Origin: Acidobacteriota bacterium
Lineage (GTDB): Bacteria; Acidobacteriota; Blastocatellia; Pyrinomonadales; Pyrinomonadaceae
DNA length: 64,000 nt
Assembly (NCBI GenBank): GCA_019639195.1
Contig: JAHBSI010000001.1
Location: 558,001-622,000 of the forward strand
Direction: 5' to 3'
Shown here piece after piece: positions 17,486 to 27,594 of this stretch. The translations under genes and the position numbers were made by a program. The notes under the pieces were generated by a model, which was not told the DNA's origin, ran no database searches, and was given only the letters and a program-made list of their open reading frames with translations. How positions within the stretch are numbered: the stretch's first letter is position 1; the number at the start of each line of letters is the position of its first letter.

Positions 17486-18411
17486 GAGTACAGTGCGATG
17501 CCGGTGAATACACCGGTCGCGATCTTAACGGGAGCGGGCAGGGCCGACGGCGATATAAATCCTTCGATCGTGCCCGCAACCACAAGAAAGCAAGCACAAC
17601 CTACAACGATGCGAGCGGCTTCCATGCCGCTCTTTTTTGCGGCCTGCGCACGGGTAAGATCGCCCGGAGCGATCAACGAATAGCCGATCATTATTCCTGC
17701 ACCCGCACAAAAGAAGATGCACGACAATTCGATAACGCCGTGGCCGACAACGAACGATGCAAGATCATTTGCGAACGCGGGATCGATCTTGTAGCCCGCA
17801 CCAAACACACTTCCGAGCCTCGCTCCCTCAAATGCGAGAACGTACACCGCCCCGACTGCAAAGAAGGCTCCGAGGGCGAAGGCACGTATCATCACGAGGA
17901 TGTTGTTCGTCATGATCTGGGTGGCGCCGATCTGATTCGCTTCATTCAGGTTGAGCCACCACCGATTGCCGCTGCGGATCTGATCCGTGATCCCCGAAAG
18001 AGCCACAAAATGCGTGAAGTCCGGATCGATCCACGTCGCGATGAACCCAAAGATCGCGAAGCCGGCAAAGATCGCGAAAGCAAATGCGAGGAACTTCCAA
18101 TTCCTTCTGAATGTCTGCGGCAGGTCCCGTGCAAAGAACCGGCGAATTATTCCGCCGCCCTCGCTCTCGGCACGGTAAATATGACCGTGAGCGCGTATGA
18201 CAAGGCTGTTCAGATAGCCAACGAGCGAAGGGTCGCGCGTCTCGGCACGAGCGATCGCAAGGTCCGAAGCCGCCCGTCTGTAAAGTTCGCCGAACTCCCG
18301 CACCTCCATTCGTGATAGTCCGCGAAGGCCCGAGATCTTCATCAGCTCGAGCAGGTCTTCGAGCCGCTGCCATTCGTTTCGCTCGCCTGTACCGTCAAAG
18401 ATGCTTCTCAT
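17440..18411 (-). CDS. SpoIIM-like (DUF95) membrane protein
   Basis: A 323-residue integral membrane protein of the stage II sporulation protein M family. The cytosolic N-terminus ('EWQRLEDLLELMKISGLRGLSRMEVREFGELYRRAASDLAIAR') is typical of the non-sporulating branch. Hydrophobic segments follow at about 107-130, 175-200, 215-250 and 265-315. In most bacteria outside Firmicutes it has no known role, but it commonly accompanies RDD, MoxR and DUF58 genes. Its 3' end overlaps the META gene on the other strand by 46 bases. Confidence 0.85.
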   Translation of the reverse strand: MRSIFDGTGERNEWQRLEDLLELMKISGLRGLSRMEVREFGELYRRAASDLAIARAETRDPSLVGYLNSLVIRAHGHIYRAESEGGGIIRRFFARDLPQTFRRNWKFLAFAFAIFAGFAIFGFIATWIDPDFTHFVALSGITDQIRSGNRWWLNLNEANQIGATQIMTNNILVMIRAFALGAFFAVGAVYVLAFEGARLGSVFGAGYKIDPAFANDLASFVVGHGVIELSCIFFCAGAGIMIGYSLIAPGDLTRAQAAKKSGMEAARIVVGCACFLVVAGTIEGFISPSALPAPVKIATGVFTGIALYSYLFFVGRSPGVDAG

Positions 18412-18556
18412 CGCGTGTTGTTGGAAGTGTAAACAAGCCGTCCGCTATTTTGCAATCTCGGACCCTTCTGCAAACTTTGCAGACCCTTACAAGAAAGGGG
18501 CGAGTTTCCACAGCGTGCGGAAACTCACCCATCTCGCAAAACAACATCAACGCCGG

Positions 18557-19582
18557 CTAGTTTTCAGACGGCTTTTCGTTATTGGCCGCGGCATCGGACT
18601 TGAACTTCTGGATCTCTTTCTTGATCGTAGCTTTTGCCGAATCGGAGTAATTACCGTTCTTGAGCATAGACTCAAGGCTTGCAGCTGCTTTTGAGTACTG
18701 TTTTGTTGCTTTGTAAACACGCGCAAGGAGTTGGAATATCTCGCCTGACGGAGTCTGCGCGAACTTCTTCGCGTTAAGCAGGCTCGCCTCTGCCTCCTTG
18801 TATTCTTTCGTGCTCAGGTACGTTTTGCCCAACGCAAGGTGAACGGCCGAGGACTCCGGAGCAAGCGTCGCCGCAGCCTTTAAAGCAAGGAGCGCCGCCG
18901 GCAGATAATTGAGATGCCCAAAGGAGACCCCGAGCATATAAAGTGTCATCGGGCTCTTGTCATACGCCTGGGATGCGGCCAATAGTCTCGGCGCCGCGTG
19001 CTCAAAATCATCCTTATGAAAATAGATCTGTCCGAGCGCGTCATTGGCAAGGAAATAGGTGGGGAATTCTTTAACTGCGGCCTCAAGAAGCGGGATCGAT
19101 TCGTCGATCTTTCCCTTCTTTATGAGCTTCGTCGCCGCTTCATAATTATCCCTCGCACCCTTCGGAATATCTTGAGCAACAACAACCTCCAGCTGTGCGG
19201 CAGCGAGTGTGCCCTTACGCGGCGTCAGGTAAAAGTCTCTGACCTCATACACGTAACCGCCAGAACCTGGTGCGGCAGAGATCGTCTTGATCTCGACCTC
19301 CTGGGTCTGCTCGTCCATGTCATAGCGAAAAGGCATTGCTTTTACCCAATATCGGCCGTCCGCTATACCTTCGAATGAGTAGCGTCCGATACCGTCGGTC
19401 GTCGCTCGCTGGATCATTACATAATTTTCATTCTGTAGCTCGACGTTGACATACGGCAAGCCATTTTTCTTTGAATCATAGACCGTGCCCGCTATGGTAC
19501 TTGCGTACGCAGAAGCAGCTGTTCCGGTAAGTATAATGAGAGCGACCGTCGATAATATTGCCCGAAGCGCAGGGTTGTACAT
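18557..19582 (-). CDS. Secreted TPR protein with N-terminal carboxypeptidase regulatory-like domain
   Basis: A 341-residue exported protein. Signal peptide about 1-28 ('STVALIILTGTAASAYAS'). Residues 30-90 form a carboxypeptidase regulatory-like beta-sandwich ('IAGTVYDSKKNGLPYVNVELQNENYVMIQRATTDGIGRYSFEGI'). From about 145 to 325 there are tetratricopeptide repeats ('ALGQIYFHKDDFEHAAPRLLAASQAY', 'HLALGKTYLSTKEYKEAEASLLNAKKF'). The combination suggests a protein-interaction scaffold in the periplasm. It stands alone on the minus strand between the SpoIIM-like and ribA genes. Confidence 0.82.
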   Translation of the reverse strand: MYNPALRAILSTVALIILTGTAASAYASTIAGTVYDSKKNGLPYVNVELQNENYVMIQRATTDGIGRYSFEGIADGRYWVKAMPFRYDMDEQTQEVEIKTISAAPGSGGYVYEVRDFYLTPRKGTLAAAQLEVVVAQDIPKGARDNYEAATKLIKKGKIDESIPLLEAAVKEFPTYFLANDALGQIYFHKDDFEHAAPRLLAASQAYDKSPMTLYMLGVSFGHLNYLPAALLALKAAATLAPESSAVHLALGKTYLSTKEYKEAEASLLNAKKFAQTPSGEIFQLLARVYKATKQYSKAAASLESMLKNGNYSDSAKATIKKEIQKFKSDAAANNEKPSEN

Positions 19583-19639
19583 CGTTATCCTCCGAGATGA
19601 TTACAGTATCAATTTGTATTTCCTTTCCCGCCTAACTTG

Positions 19640-20284
19640 TCAGAGCAGGTGTCCCATCTTTTCTTTCTTCGTCTGAATGTAATGTGCCGCCGGCTGCTCC
19701 GTATGCACCTTGATCGGAACACGCTCGACCACGCGGAGACCTGCTTCCTCTAAAGCTTTCAGCTTTTCCGGATTGTTCGACATTACGCGCACTTTGCAAA
19801 GCCCCATATCGAAAAGGATCTCGGCACATTGCCGGTAATTTCGCAGATCCACGGCAAACCCAAGCTGCTCGTTCGCTTCGACCGTATCCGCACCATGATC
19901 TTGCAGCGAGTAGGCACGGATCTTATTTAGAATTCCAATGCCTCGCCCTTCCTGCTGCTGGTAAACGATCGCACCGCTTCCCGCATCGTGAATACGCTCC
20001 ATTGCTTCGTGGAGCTGCGGCCCGCAGTCACATTTTAGTGACCCGAATACATCGCCCGTAAGACACTGCGAATGAATCCGAACAAGCGTCGGAACTTCCG
20101 CCTGCATCTCGCCCATGTAGATCACAACAAACTCTTCGTCGCTGGTGAGTGAACGATAGCCCGCGATCCTGAACTTACCGAACTTTGTCGGTAACGCTGC
20201 GTCAGCAACCCTTTCTACTGTGAGCTGCTTCTTCTGCCAAGGGCACTCAGGCTCCCCTTCCGGCCTTCGATCGTTATCTAACAT
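19640..20284 (-). CDS. ribA: GTP cyclohydrolase II
   Basis: A 214-residue enzyme that opens GTP to give the first riboflavin precursor, releasing formate and pyrophosphate. The zinc-binding cysteines are in '[20 protein letters not shown]' and the catalytic region '[35 protein letters not shown]' is intact, as is '[18 protein letters not shown]'. It is the stand-alone form without a RibB domain. The ATG at 20284 is chosen over an earlier one because the family usually starts near here and AGGG lies just upstream. The FAD-forming enzyme RibF is encoded about 36 kb away in this window. Confidence 0.92.
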   Translation of the reverse strand: MLDNDRRPEGEPECPWQKKQLTVERVADAALPTKFGKFRIAGYRSLTSDEEFVVIYMGEMQAEVPTLVRIHSQCLTGDVFGSLKCDCGPQLHEAMERIHDAGSGAIVYQQQEGRGIGILNKIRAYSLQDHGADTVEANEQLGFAVDLRNYRQCAEILFDMGLCKVRVMSNNPEKLKALEEAGLRVVERVPIKVHTEQPAAHYIQTKKEKMGHLL

Positions 20285-20416
20285 CTTTTCCCTTTGTATG
20301 AGTATAAACCTCAAAGGGCACAAAAACTAGATTGTTGTTTGATTTTTGAAACACCTGAAAGGTTGCCGCCGCCGGCCGGAAAATCGTTGATTTTAGGTGT
20401 TTTTTTGCTGCTGCAA

Positions 20417-20445
20417 TAAAAAGGAGCAGGTGAATCACCTGCTCC
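20417..20445 (-). terminator. Rho-independent terminator after the anti-sigma gene
   Basis: On the minus strand GGAGCAGGTG and CACCTGCTCC form a perfect ten-pair stem with a three-base loop, followed by TTTTTAT. It closes the sigma/anti-sigma transcript before ribA. Confidence 0.85.
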
Positions 20446-20491
20446 GCATCAAGCCCATGATCTAGAAAGATACGGCCTGCAATCTGCATTG

Positions 20492-20920
20492 TCAGATATC
20501 ATCTTTTTGGGGGTCGTCGTCGGCCTTCTTTTCGTCCTCAACGGCCTTTTCGCCTTTCTCACCGTGGGCAAATACACCTTCTGCGCTCGATCCAAAGAGT
20601 TTGGAGAACCAGCTGCTCAATGCCTCTGCGAATCCGGCGGATTCGGTCTGTGCTTCGCGGACCGGCACTGCAGCGTCTGCGAACTCGGCCTCGAGTCGAA
20701 GAAGCGCGGCGGTCGAGGTGCGGCAATGGCCGCAATCTGCGAGATGCCCAACGATCGGGTCAAGCTCACGGAGCGTCAAACCACCGTCCACAAAGGCTGC
20801 GATCGTGTCCTCGTCAAGATGTGCGGTGCTCGCCGATGCTGCCAAAGAATTCGTGCGATCGCGAAGAAATGCCGCAAAAAGGTCTTGGAAACGGGTGTCG
20901 ATGTTGTCTATGTATTGCAT
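20492..20920 (-). CDS. Probable zinc-binding anti-sigma factor
   Basis: A 142-residue protein with a ZAS-type motif: His-x3-Cys-x2-Cys in 'GHLADCGHCRTS' near residue 60, preceded by 'HLDEDTIAAFVDGGLTLRELDPIV'. This is the fold of zinc-binding anti-sigma domains that hold ECF sigma factors inactive. The C-terminal half is Glu/Lys/Asp-rich and has no membrane segment, so it would be a soluble regulator. It lies 87 bases downstream of the sigma gene in the same direction, the usual arrangement of a cognate pair. Confidence 0.72.
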   Translation of the reverse strand: MQYIDNIDTRFQDLFAAFLRDRTNSLAASASTAHLDEDTIAAFVDGGLTLRELDPIVGHLADCGHCRTSTAALLRLEAEFADAAVPVREAQTESAGFAEALSSWFSKLFGSSAEGVFAHGEKGEKAVEDEKKADDDPQKDDI

Positions 20921-21007
20921 AATTGCCCGCTTTGGGGTGAGCCAAAGGCCTCCGAGTAATAGACGACGAGGGTGGTTAACTTTTGCGTAAATTTATTGGC
21001 CCGCGTC

Positions 21008-21997
21008 TTAGCCGGCAGCGAGGTCACGATAGATGTCCGGCCCCGCGAGGTCAGCGGACGCCAGCGCGATGCAGATCTCGACCTCATCAGAATTCAGGCC
21101 CTGACGGCCCGCAAGGTCTTTTTTGAAGACATCGAGGATCCGCTCATAACTCTTTTCCAGCCATCGCATTACGGTCGATTCGTGAATTCGGGCGGACGGA
21201 TCCTTCTCCCTCGAGACCGAACGCCTCTTTATCCAGCCGCGAAGCGGCGAATCCTCATTCTCGACCAGTCGCGAGATCTCGCGCAGCTTCAGGTTGTCAA
21301 CGTGATAGAGTGCGATCAGCAGTTTCTCGTGAGATTCGAGAGCTGAGAATGCCTCCGAAAGAGCTGCCACGGTCGCCGAGCGATATTTCTCCCTGGCAAC
21401 CTGTTCGATCATCTGGGTGTCGCCTTCAGCCTGCGGTATAGCAAAAGCGGCGTGCGCCGCACCCTCGCCGATCGTCTCGGTCATTTCATCGAGCGATACC
21501 TCAGAGTGTCCGGCACGATGCTGATCTACCACCGAATGCCAAATGATCGTTCGGAGCCATCCTCGAAGGCTGCCTCGGCCGGAATACGTACCAAACTTCG
21601 AGTAGCGTTCGCCGTCAACTACACGTGTACCGTAGAGCTCGATATATACATTGCCGATGACCTCGTCAGGGTCGGCGTCGCCTCTCGCCAAGTGCCGAGC
21701 AAAACGCTCCATATAAGAACGGTGCGCCTGGTCGAATTCCCACCACGCACGCTCGTTGCCGGCCGCACACGCAAGGGCGAGAAAAAGGTCGTCCGCCTGA
21801 AGATTGTCGAGGAATTCGCGTATCTCTGCTGTCGTCAAAGGCTGTTCGCTGCCGGCCTCAAGCCGTTTTTCGATCGTGCGGAAGACCGAGTTTGAAAAGG
21901 TCTCCTCCAGAACGCCGTAATTCGGGGCGTTCTCGCAGCAGCGAGAAAATATCTCGGTGATCGCGGCTTCGGTAAAGGCTTTTGCGGCAGCGTCCAT
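21008..21997 (-). CDS. Sigma-70 family RNA polymerase sigma factor with N-terminal extension
   Basis: A 329-residue protein. Residues about 75-160 match sigma region 2 ('AWWEFDQAHRSYMERFARHLARGDADPDEVIGNVYIELYG', then 'GRGSLRGWLRTIIWHSVVDQHRA'), and residues about 205-300 match a region 4-like helix-turn-helix ('LESHEKLLIALYHVDNLKLREISRLV', 'IHESTVMRWLEKSYERIL'). An ECF sigma is about 180-200 residues, so this protein has ~70 extra N-terminal residues and an insertion in region 4 (about 247-270, 'DSPLRGWIKRRSVSREKDPSA'). It would direct RNA polymerase to its own regulon, controlled by the adjacent anti-sigma candidate. Confidence 0.8.
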   Translation of the reverse strand: MDAAAKAFTEAAITEIFSRCCENAPNYGVLEETFSNSVFRTIEKRLEAGSEQPLTTAEIREFLDNLQADDLFLALACAAGNERAWWEFDQAHRSYMERFARHLARGDADPDEVIGNVYIELYGTRVVDGERYSKFGTYSGRGSLRGWLRTIIWHSVVDQHRAGHSEVSLDEMTETIGEGAAHAAFAIPQAEGDTQMIEQVAREKYRSATVAALSEAFSALESHEKLLIALYHVDNLKLREISRLVENEDSPLRGWIKRRSVSREKDPSARIHESTVMRWLEKSYERILDVFKKDLAGRQGLNSDEVEICIALASADLAGPDIYRDLAAG

Positions 21998-22095
21998 TCT
22001 TCGGAAGTAAAGGGTGTTAAGAGAACTTGATGATTATAAATCTAAACCACTAAAAATGGTAATGATTACGAGGTCGCCTACGTCATCTCGGCCCA

Positions 22096-23964
22096 CTACT
22101 GATCGACCGACGCAGATTCGCCGGCGAGATCGTTCGTAGAGAATCCCGGAGCCGAAATATGCAGTTTTTCGTCTGAATACTGCAGCTGATAGAGCCGCCA
22201 ATATAGCCCTCGAAGCGTCAGCAGTTCGCTGTGCGTGCCCATCTCCCGAAGCTCGCCGTGATGCAGGACGATGATGCGGTCGCATTTCTGTATGGTCGAA
22301 AGCCGATGCGCGACCACGAGCGACGTCCGCTCATCCATGACGCGATCGACCGCGCGTTGAATGAGCTGCTCGGTCTCTGTGTCGATCGAGCTTGTTGCCT
22401 CATCCAATATCAGGATCTTCGGATCAAAAGCCAACGCGCGTGCAAACGAAACAAGCTGCTTTTGGCCAACCGAAAGTCCGGCACCGCGTTCTTTGACCGT
22501 TGTCTCATAGCCTTCAGACAGCTCGCTGATGAACTCGTCGGCGCGAACCTCTTTTGCGGCCCAGCGAACTTTTTCGTCACTTATCTCAGCATTGCCAAGC
22601 CGAATGTTCTGCGCGATCGTGCCGCTGAAAAGGAACACATCCTGAAGAACGACCGCAAAATTCGACCGAAGGGCCTCCAAATCCCAATCGCGTACATCGA
22701 CGCCGTCCACGAGAATGCGGCCTTTCTGCACGTCGTAAAAACGCATAATGAGGTTGGTGATCGTAGTTTTGCCGGAGCCCGTGTGGCCGACGAACGCGAC
22801 GCTTTCGCCGATCTCGACGGTAAAGGACACGTCCTTGAGCACCCAATCTTCGTCTTTGTAGGCGAACCAAACGTTCTCGAACGCGATGCTTCCCTTTGCC
22901 TTGCCGGTAAGTTTTGGGTGTTCGGGCGTTTTAATGAGCACTTCGCGATCTAGCAGAATGAATATCCTGTGAGAGGCGACAACTGCCGCCTGAAACACAT
23001 TGAATTTGTCCGAAAGGTCGCGGATCGGCTGAAAGAGCTGGAGCGAATATTGAATAAAGGATGCAAGAACGCCGACCGTCAGCGCCTGCGTCGCCGTCGA
23101 GAGTCCGCTCAGCTCTTCAAACCCGAATGCAAAGATGATCATCGCTACGCCGACCGCGCCGATGAAATCGACAAGCGGGTAAAAGACCGCGTAATAGTAG
23201 ATCGTTTCGATGTTTGCGTTTCGGTAATCGTCGTTGATCTCGGCAAAACGCTGCTGAGCCTTCTTCTCGGCGTTAAAGAGCTGGACTGTCTGTGCTCCCG
23301 ATACATATTCCTGTAGAAAAGCATTCAGCTTTGCGCTTCGCGTTCGCACGCGGTCAAAGCCGTGGCGCGCTCGCTTTCGAAACCAGTTTGTCGCCGCAAA
23401 GAGCAGCGGCACCGTGATCAAGGTTACGATCGCGAGCTTCCAGTTAAGCCAGAACATCATCGCGATGATCGCAAAGATGACAACAAGGTCGCCCAGAACG
23501 TCGATCACACCCGAGGTAAAAAGCTCGTTGAGCGCATCGACGTCGCTTGTGAGCCGCGTCATCGTCCGGCCGACGGGATAGTGATCGTAGTAGGCAAGTT
23601 CCTGATCCTGCAGCTTTGTAAATAGTTCTGTTCGCAGGTCGAACATCACACGCTGGCCGACCGTATTCAGCAGGATCTCCTGTACATATGAGAACACGAA
23701 CCTGAACAGAAACACGCCGAAAAACGCGAATGAGAAGAGCCATATCCCGTCAACATTCTTTGGAATGATATAGCTATCGACGGCGACCTTCGTAAACAGC
23801 GGCTGTATCGACGCAAGGATGTTGGTTACGAGCGTCAGGAAGAGAGCCGCGGCCGCGATCTTCCAATAGGGCCGCAGATAGCGTGCAAGGCGTTTCGCGA
23901 CCATCAGGTCGTATGTCTTGCCGATGGCGTCTTCTTCGTGGTATTTCCGGGACTCTTCCGACAT
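22096..23964 (-). CDS. ABC exporter, fused membrane and ATPase domains (MsbA/LmrA type)
   Basis: A 622-residue half-transporter. Six membrane helices lie at about 30-330, and the nucleotide-binding domain at about 355-590. Walker A is 'GHTGSGKTT', the Q-loop region '[16 protein letters not shown]', the signature 'LSVGQKQL' (SVGQK instead of SGGQR), Walker B '[16 protein letters not shown]', and the switch His is in 'VVAHRLSTI'. The protein would work as a homodimer to export lipids, drugs or peptides; the substrate is not indicated by its neighbours. Confidence 0.9.
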   Translation of the reverse strand: MSEESRKYHEEDAIGKTYDLMVAKRLARYLRPYWKIAAAALFLTLVTNILASIQPLFTKVAVDSYIIPKNVDGIWLFSFAFFGVFLFRFVFSYVQEILLNTVGQRVMFDLRTELFTKLQDQELAYYDHYPVGRTMTRLTSDVDALNELFTSGVIDVLGDLVVIFAIIAMMFWLNWKLAIVTLITVPLLFAATNWFRKRARHGFDRVRTRSAKLNAFLQEYVSGAQTVQLFNAEKKAQQRFAEINDDYRNANIETIYYYAVFYPLVDFIGAVGVAMIIFAFGFEELSGLSTATQALTVGVLASFIQYSLQLFQPIRDLSDKFNVFQAAVVASHRIFILLDREVLIKTPEHPKLTGKAKGSIAFENVWFAYKDEDWVLKDVSFTVEIGESVAFVGHTGSGKTTITNLIMRFYDVQKGRILVDGVDVRDWDLEALRSNFAVVLQDVFLFSGTIAQNIRLGNAEISDEKVRWAAKEVRADEFISELSEGYETTVKERGAGLSVGQKQLVSFARALAFDPKILILDEATSSIDTETEQLIQRAVDRVMDERTSLVVAHRLSTIQKCDRIIVLHHGELREMGTHSELLTLRGLYWRLYQLQYSDEKLHISAPGFSTNDLAGESASVDQ

Positions 23965-24038
23965 CTTAGTGAAGACTCTATTTTAGCCTGTTGACGGGAG
24001 ATTACCGAAGCGGTTCGCGTGCCATTGATCCCGGCAAT

Positions 24039-24071
24039 GAAAATGGCCCGTCCGCACGAGGCGAACGGGCC
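24039..24071 (-). terminator. Terminator after the TonB-dependent receptor gene
   Basis: On the minus strand GGCCCGT and ACGGGCC form a seven-pair GC-rich stem with a 13-base loop that can pair further, followed by ATTTTC. It lies 28 bases beyond the receptor stop. Confidence 0.65.
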
Positions 24072-24099
24072 AAGGGTTTATCCAAAAACCGTTAGGTTT

Positions 24100-27000
24100 T
24101 TAGAAGTACAGACGTGCGCCGAAGCGAACTTCGCGAGGAGCATCAAAGCTGCTCGCCAAGCCATACGTGTTGTACTTACGGGTAGCACTGCCAGCAAGCC
24201 AAGTATTGACATACTGCGTGATACCTGCACCGCCGGTGACGAGATGCATAGCCGAGAACATATCGACACAAGTGGTTGCAGGGCAACCGCCCGTGACGAG
24301 CGTTCCGTTGCTGATCGTCGACGACGTGATCGTTTCAACAGAACCATTCATCGCCTTCCGGTCGAAGAGGTTCAGAATGTTGAGGTACGGCTGGATCGTT
24401 ACACGGTTATCGCGGCCGAACTTATATTTGTGATCAATATTAAGATCGGTGCTGTAGTATGCGGAAGTGCGACCAAGATCGCCACGACCGTAAACAATGA
24501 TCGCAAGCGAAGCAATGAAGTTAGCACGCGTGGTCATCGGGGTACCCGACTGAGCCGTGGTAAAGAACGATACCGACGTCGTGTTCGACTTGCTCCAGTT
24601 GTAATCGTAACCGCCGTATGCCTTGAAGACATGCGGACGATCCGTTGAAAGAAGGCCGTTGTTCGGCTTACCGGTCATAGCCCAGGGCTCGAACGGAAGG
24701 TCGAAGTTACGGTTAACGTTCGGGCTGGTACGGCCGCCTTCGTCAGAGCTGGCGAGACCACCGTAGTTACCGAACAGACGGCTCCAGGTGTAGCTTGCGC
24801 TCAGGAACCAGTTATTTGCAAAACGCTTGTCGAGGCCGACTTCAACGGCATCATACTTACGCTCTGCCTTGACACACGGGAAGCCGTCTGTCGTGTAAAC
24901 CGCGCAGGCAAGGCCTTCGCCCGGGTTACCGATGACATAAGCTTCACTACCCGAGGTCGAGATGGAACCGATATCTTCGATAGCCTTATCGACCTGTTTG
25001 TGGGTGTAGCGGCCGTGTACGAACCAGTTACGGAACAGCTGATGCTGAACACCAAAGGTGTATTCCGACTGACGTGCAGCCTTGATGTTGGGATCGACAG
25101 CACCGCTAACAGCGATACCGAGGCCCGAGTTGGACGGGATGCGGAAGTCGACGTTACAGGTGGACCATGCCGGCGGATAGATCTGCGTACCGGTACCAGG
25201 GCAGTTACCACCGATCGGATCCGGATGGCTTCCGAGGATGTTTGCGAAGGTGTAGTTCGTGTACGCCGTACCGCGAGCAAGTGTGATGTCGAAGAAGTCA
25301 CGACGATAGAAATCGCCGCCGAACGAACCGCGGGGCAGTTCATACTTGAAGCGATCATAGAACCAGCCGTAGCTGCCGAAGAGCTTGGTCTTGCCATTGC
25401 CAAAGAGGTCAAACGCAACACCAAGACGCGGAGCAACCTTATCTGCCCAGCCAAAGTGGATACCAGGATTTCCGGCCTTGAAGGACGGAACATTTTCCAT
25501 ATCCGAACGGACACCAAGGTTCAGGGTCAGGCGATCTGCGATCGTCCATGAATCCTGGACAAAGAGAGCGTTGCTTGCGCTGCTCGCCTTGCCGACGGTA
25601 CCAAAACGCTGCAGGTAGCCGCAGCCAACTGCGCTTGCGGCGCTAGCGGTATATCCGAGATCCGCACAATCACGTCCGTAGTACAGAACGACAACACCGG
25701 TGTTGGTGTAGCCCTGTGCGGTCGTGTTGAAGATGCGGTTGTACTGATAACCGAATTTGATGTTGTGACGGCCACCGGCGTTGAGGCCGATATAGCTTGC
25801 GTCAGTATCAAAAAGCGTACGAGTCGAAACATCGTATGCGATCTGGAAGTTGCCCGGGAAGTTCGACTGACCAAGGGAGCAGCCAGCCTGTGCCGGGGTG
25901 ATCGGGTTGCCTGCCGGCGCCGTGCCACCGCCCGGAGGGAAGAGGCTCGAAGCACTGCAAAGGAAACGCGTTGCGTTCGGAATGTTGTACGAACCAAGCT
26001 TTTCGTTAAGGAACGTACGGCCAGCGTGAACGTTGATGACGAGTTTCGACAACGGGGTCCACGAAGCCTGACCATTCAAGCTGTTCGAGTTCTGACGTCC
26101 GCCGCCATCATGAAGCTGAGCGGCCGAACCCGGAGCGTTGGTCAAACCATAGGTCGTACCCGGAAGCGTACCCTTGACCGAGATCGGATTCCAGAGGAAC
26201 GATCCGAACAAGCGGAGCTTCGAGTGCGGCTGAGCATCAAGACGCACGAAAGCTTCCTGCGTCGTCTGCTTTGCCTTGAACTCTTCAGAACCGATAGCCG
26301 TGCGGCCAGGAGCCTGCTGGTTCCAATAGGTCACGTTCTGGCTATAGTCGAAGATCTGCGGAGCATAGATAGCCGAGAACCAGAAGCGGTTCTTGACGAT
26401 CGGGCCGTTCAATTTAGCAACAGGATAGTACGAAACACCGTCCGTACGCGGAGCCTGCAGGTACTCATAAGAGCTAGCACCACTGCCGTAGCGGTTAAGG
26501 AACGGATGGCTGTTGCCCTGGAGCTTCTGCGGACGCCACGACATACCGAAGTTGCCGTGCCACTGATCGTTTCCGCCCTGGGTAACGACCGTGATCACAC
26601 CGCCGGTAGCGCCGCCGTATTCGGCTTCGAAACCGGTCGATTTGACCTGGACTTCCTGGATGAGCTCAAAAGGAACGTTGTTGTTGGTGTTAAGGACACC
26701 CGTACGGAAGTTGGTAACTTCCTGGCCGTCGATAACCCAAACGTTTTCCGAACCCGAAGCACCGTCAACCTGGAAACCACCCGAGAGACCTTCCGGACGT
26801 ACGTTCGGAGCGGCCTTCAAAAGGCTGGTAAAGGTGGTGCCTTTCGGAAGCGAGTCGATCAACTTCTGCGTGAGGTTGGTCTGGAGCTTCGATTCCGTCG
26901 GGTCGATGGTAACGTTGTCACCGCCTGTAACAGTAACATCGTTAATACCTTGGCCGAGTTCAAGCTTCGTATCCACACGAGCTGAACGGTCAAGTGTGAC

Positions 27001-27294
27001 CGTTACAGACTGCTTTGCAGATTTAAAGCCATCCTTTTCAATTGTGACGTTATAGGTTCCAGGGGGAACGTTCGTTACAACGAAGTACCCATTAGAATCC
27101 GACATCACGGATTTGTTAAAGCCCGTCGTGGTGCCGGTCGAAACCGCGGTGACCTTTGCACCGGGAACGACGGCATCGTTCGGGTCTTTCACTATTCCCT
27201 CGATGCTGCCCTTCGTAGCCTGTGCGAACGCTGAGAAAGCGAAGCAGAGCACGATCAGCATGACCGAGGAAATAAATGCAAACTTATTTCTCAT
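24100..27294 (-). CDS. Oar-like TonB-dependent outer-membrane receptor
   Basis: A 1064-residue outer-membrane protein. Signal peptide about 1-24 ('MLIVLCFAFSAFAQ'). Residues 28-110 are a carboxypeptidase regulatory-like domain ('GSIEGIVKDPNDAVVPGAKVTAV', 'GYFVVTNVPPGTYNVTIEKDGF'). The plug follows (about 115-240, 'NVRPEGLSGGFQVDGASGSENVWVIDGQEVTN'), then a large beta-barrel ending in the aromatic 'REVRFGARLYF', the usual outer-membrane C-terminus. Oar-like receptors are numerous in Acidobacteriota, where they are thought to import or export large substrates using TonB energy. A TonB C-terminal-domain protein is encoded 1.6 kb away on the other strand. Confidence 0.9.
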   Translation of the reverse strand: MRNKFAFISSVMLIVLCFAFSAFAQATKGSIEGIVKDPNDAVVPGAKVTAVSTGTTTGFNKSVMSDSNGYFVVTNVPPGTYNVTIEKDGFKSAKQSVTVTLDRSARVDTKLELGQGINDVTVTGGDNVTIDPTESKLQTNLTQKLIDSLPKGTTFTSLLKAAPNVRPEGLSGGFQVDGASGSENVWVIDGQEVTNFRTGVLNTNNNVPFELIQEVQVKSTGFEAEYGGATGGVITVVTQGGNDQWHGNFGMSWRPQKLQGNSHPFLNRYGSGASSYEYLQAPRTDGVSYYPVAKLNGPIVKNRFWFSAIYAPQIFDYSQNVTYWNQQAPGRTAIGSEEFKAKQTTQEAFVRLDAQPHSKLRLFGSFLWNPISVKGTLPGTTYGLTNAPGSAAQLHDGGGRQNSNSLNGQASWTPLSKLVINVHAGRTFLNEKLGSYNIPNATRFLCSASSLFPPGGGTAPAGNPITPAQAGCSLGQSNFPGNFQIAYDVSTRTLFDTDASYIGLNAGGRHNIKFGYQYNRIFNTTAQGYTNTGVVVLYYGRDCADLGYTASAASAVGCGYLQRFGTVGKASSASNALFVQDSWTIADRLTLNLGVRSDMENVPSFKAGNPGIHFGWADKVAPRLGVAFDLFGNGKTKLFGSYGWFYDRFKYELPRGSFGGDFYRRDFFDITLARGTAYTNYTFANILGSHPDPIGGNCPGTGTQIYPPAWSTCNVDFRIPSNSGLGIAVSGAVDPNIKAARQSEYTFGVQHQLFRNWFVHGRYTHKQVDKAIEDIGSISTSGSEAYVIGNPGEGLACAVYTTDGFPCVKAERKYDAVEVGLDKRFANNWFLSASYTWSRLFGNYGGLASSDEGGRTSPNVNRNFDLPFEPWAMTGKPNNGLLSTDRPHVFKAYGGYDYNWSKSNTTSVSFFTTAQSGTPMTTRANFIASLAIIVYGRGDLGRTSAYYSTDLNIDHKYKFGRDNRVTIQPYLNILNLFDRKAMNGSVETITSSTISNGTLVTGGCPATTCVDMFSAMHLVTGGAGITQYVNTWLAGSATRKYNTYGLASSFDAPREVRFGARLYF

Positions 27295-27594
27295 TACTTT
27301 GTCTCCTATTCAAAGTCTCTTTTCGAGAGTTTCTGAACTTAATAAAAGGCCGCAATGGACACTTTTTCAGCCTTTTATATGCAATTTGCCTTCCACAACA
27401 CCAAAAGCCCGTGCCAGACGGCCTAAATCGTGTATTTACACTACTTTACAAATCTTTAAATTTGGCGGGACAACTCGAAAGGCCGAAGAATATCCATAAT
27501 TCTGTACGAAATTTTAGATTTTTTCGGGAGTTTTTGGAGATATTGGGCCTCCCGCTTGCGAAAACCGCTCGCTCTGCCGCATATTAGGCAAATA
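27295..27594. promoter_or_regulatory. Divergent intergenic region
   Basis: 300 bases between the divergent TonB receptor and HD genes. It is clearly richer in A and T than the flanking genes (for example around 27420-27530) and must hold promoters for both, but I cannot fix -10/-35 boxes with confidence. No RNA structure or repeat is evident. Confidence 0.45.

Noticed and set aside
24078..27055. Long open frames on the plus strand opposite the TonB receptor gene (e.g. 25765-26985)
   Set aside because: They mirror the codon pattern of the receptor on the other strand and show no domain, so they are shadows.
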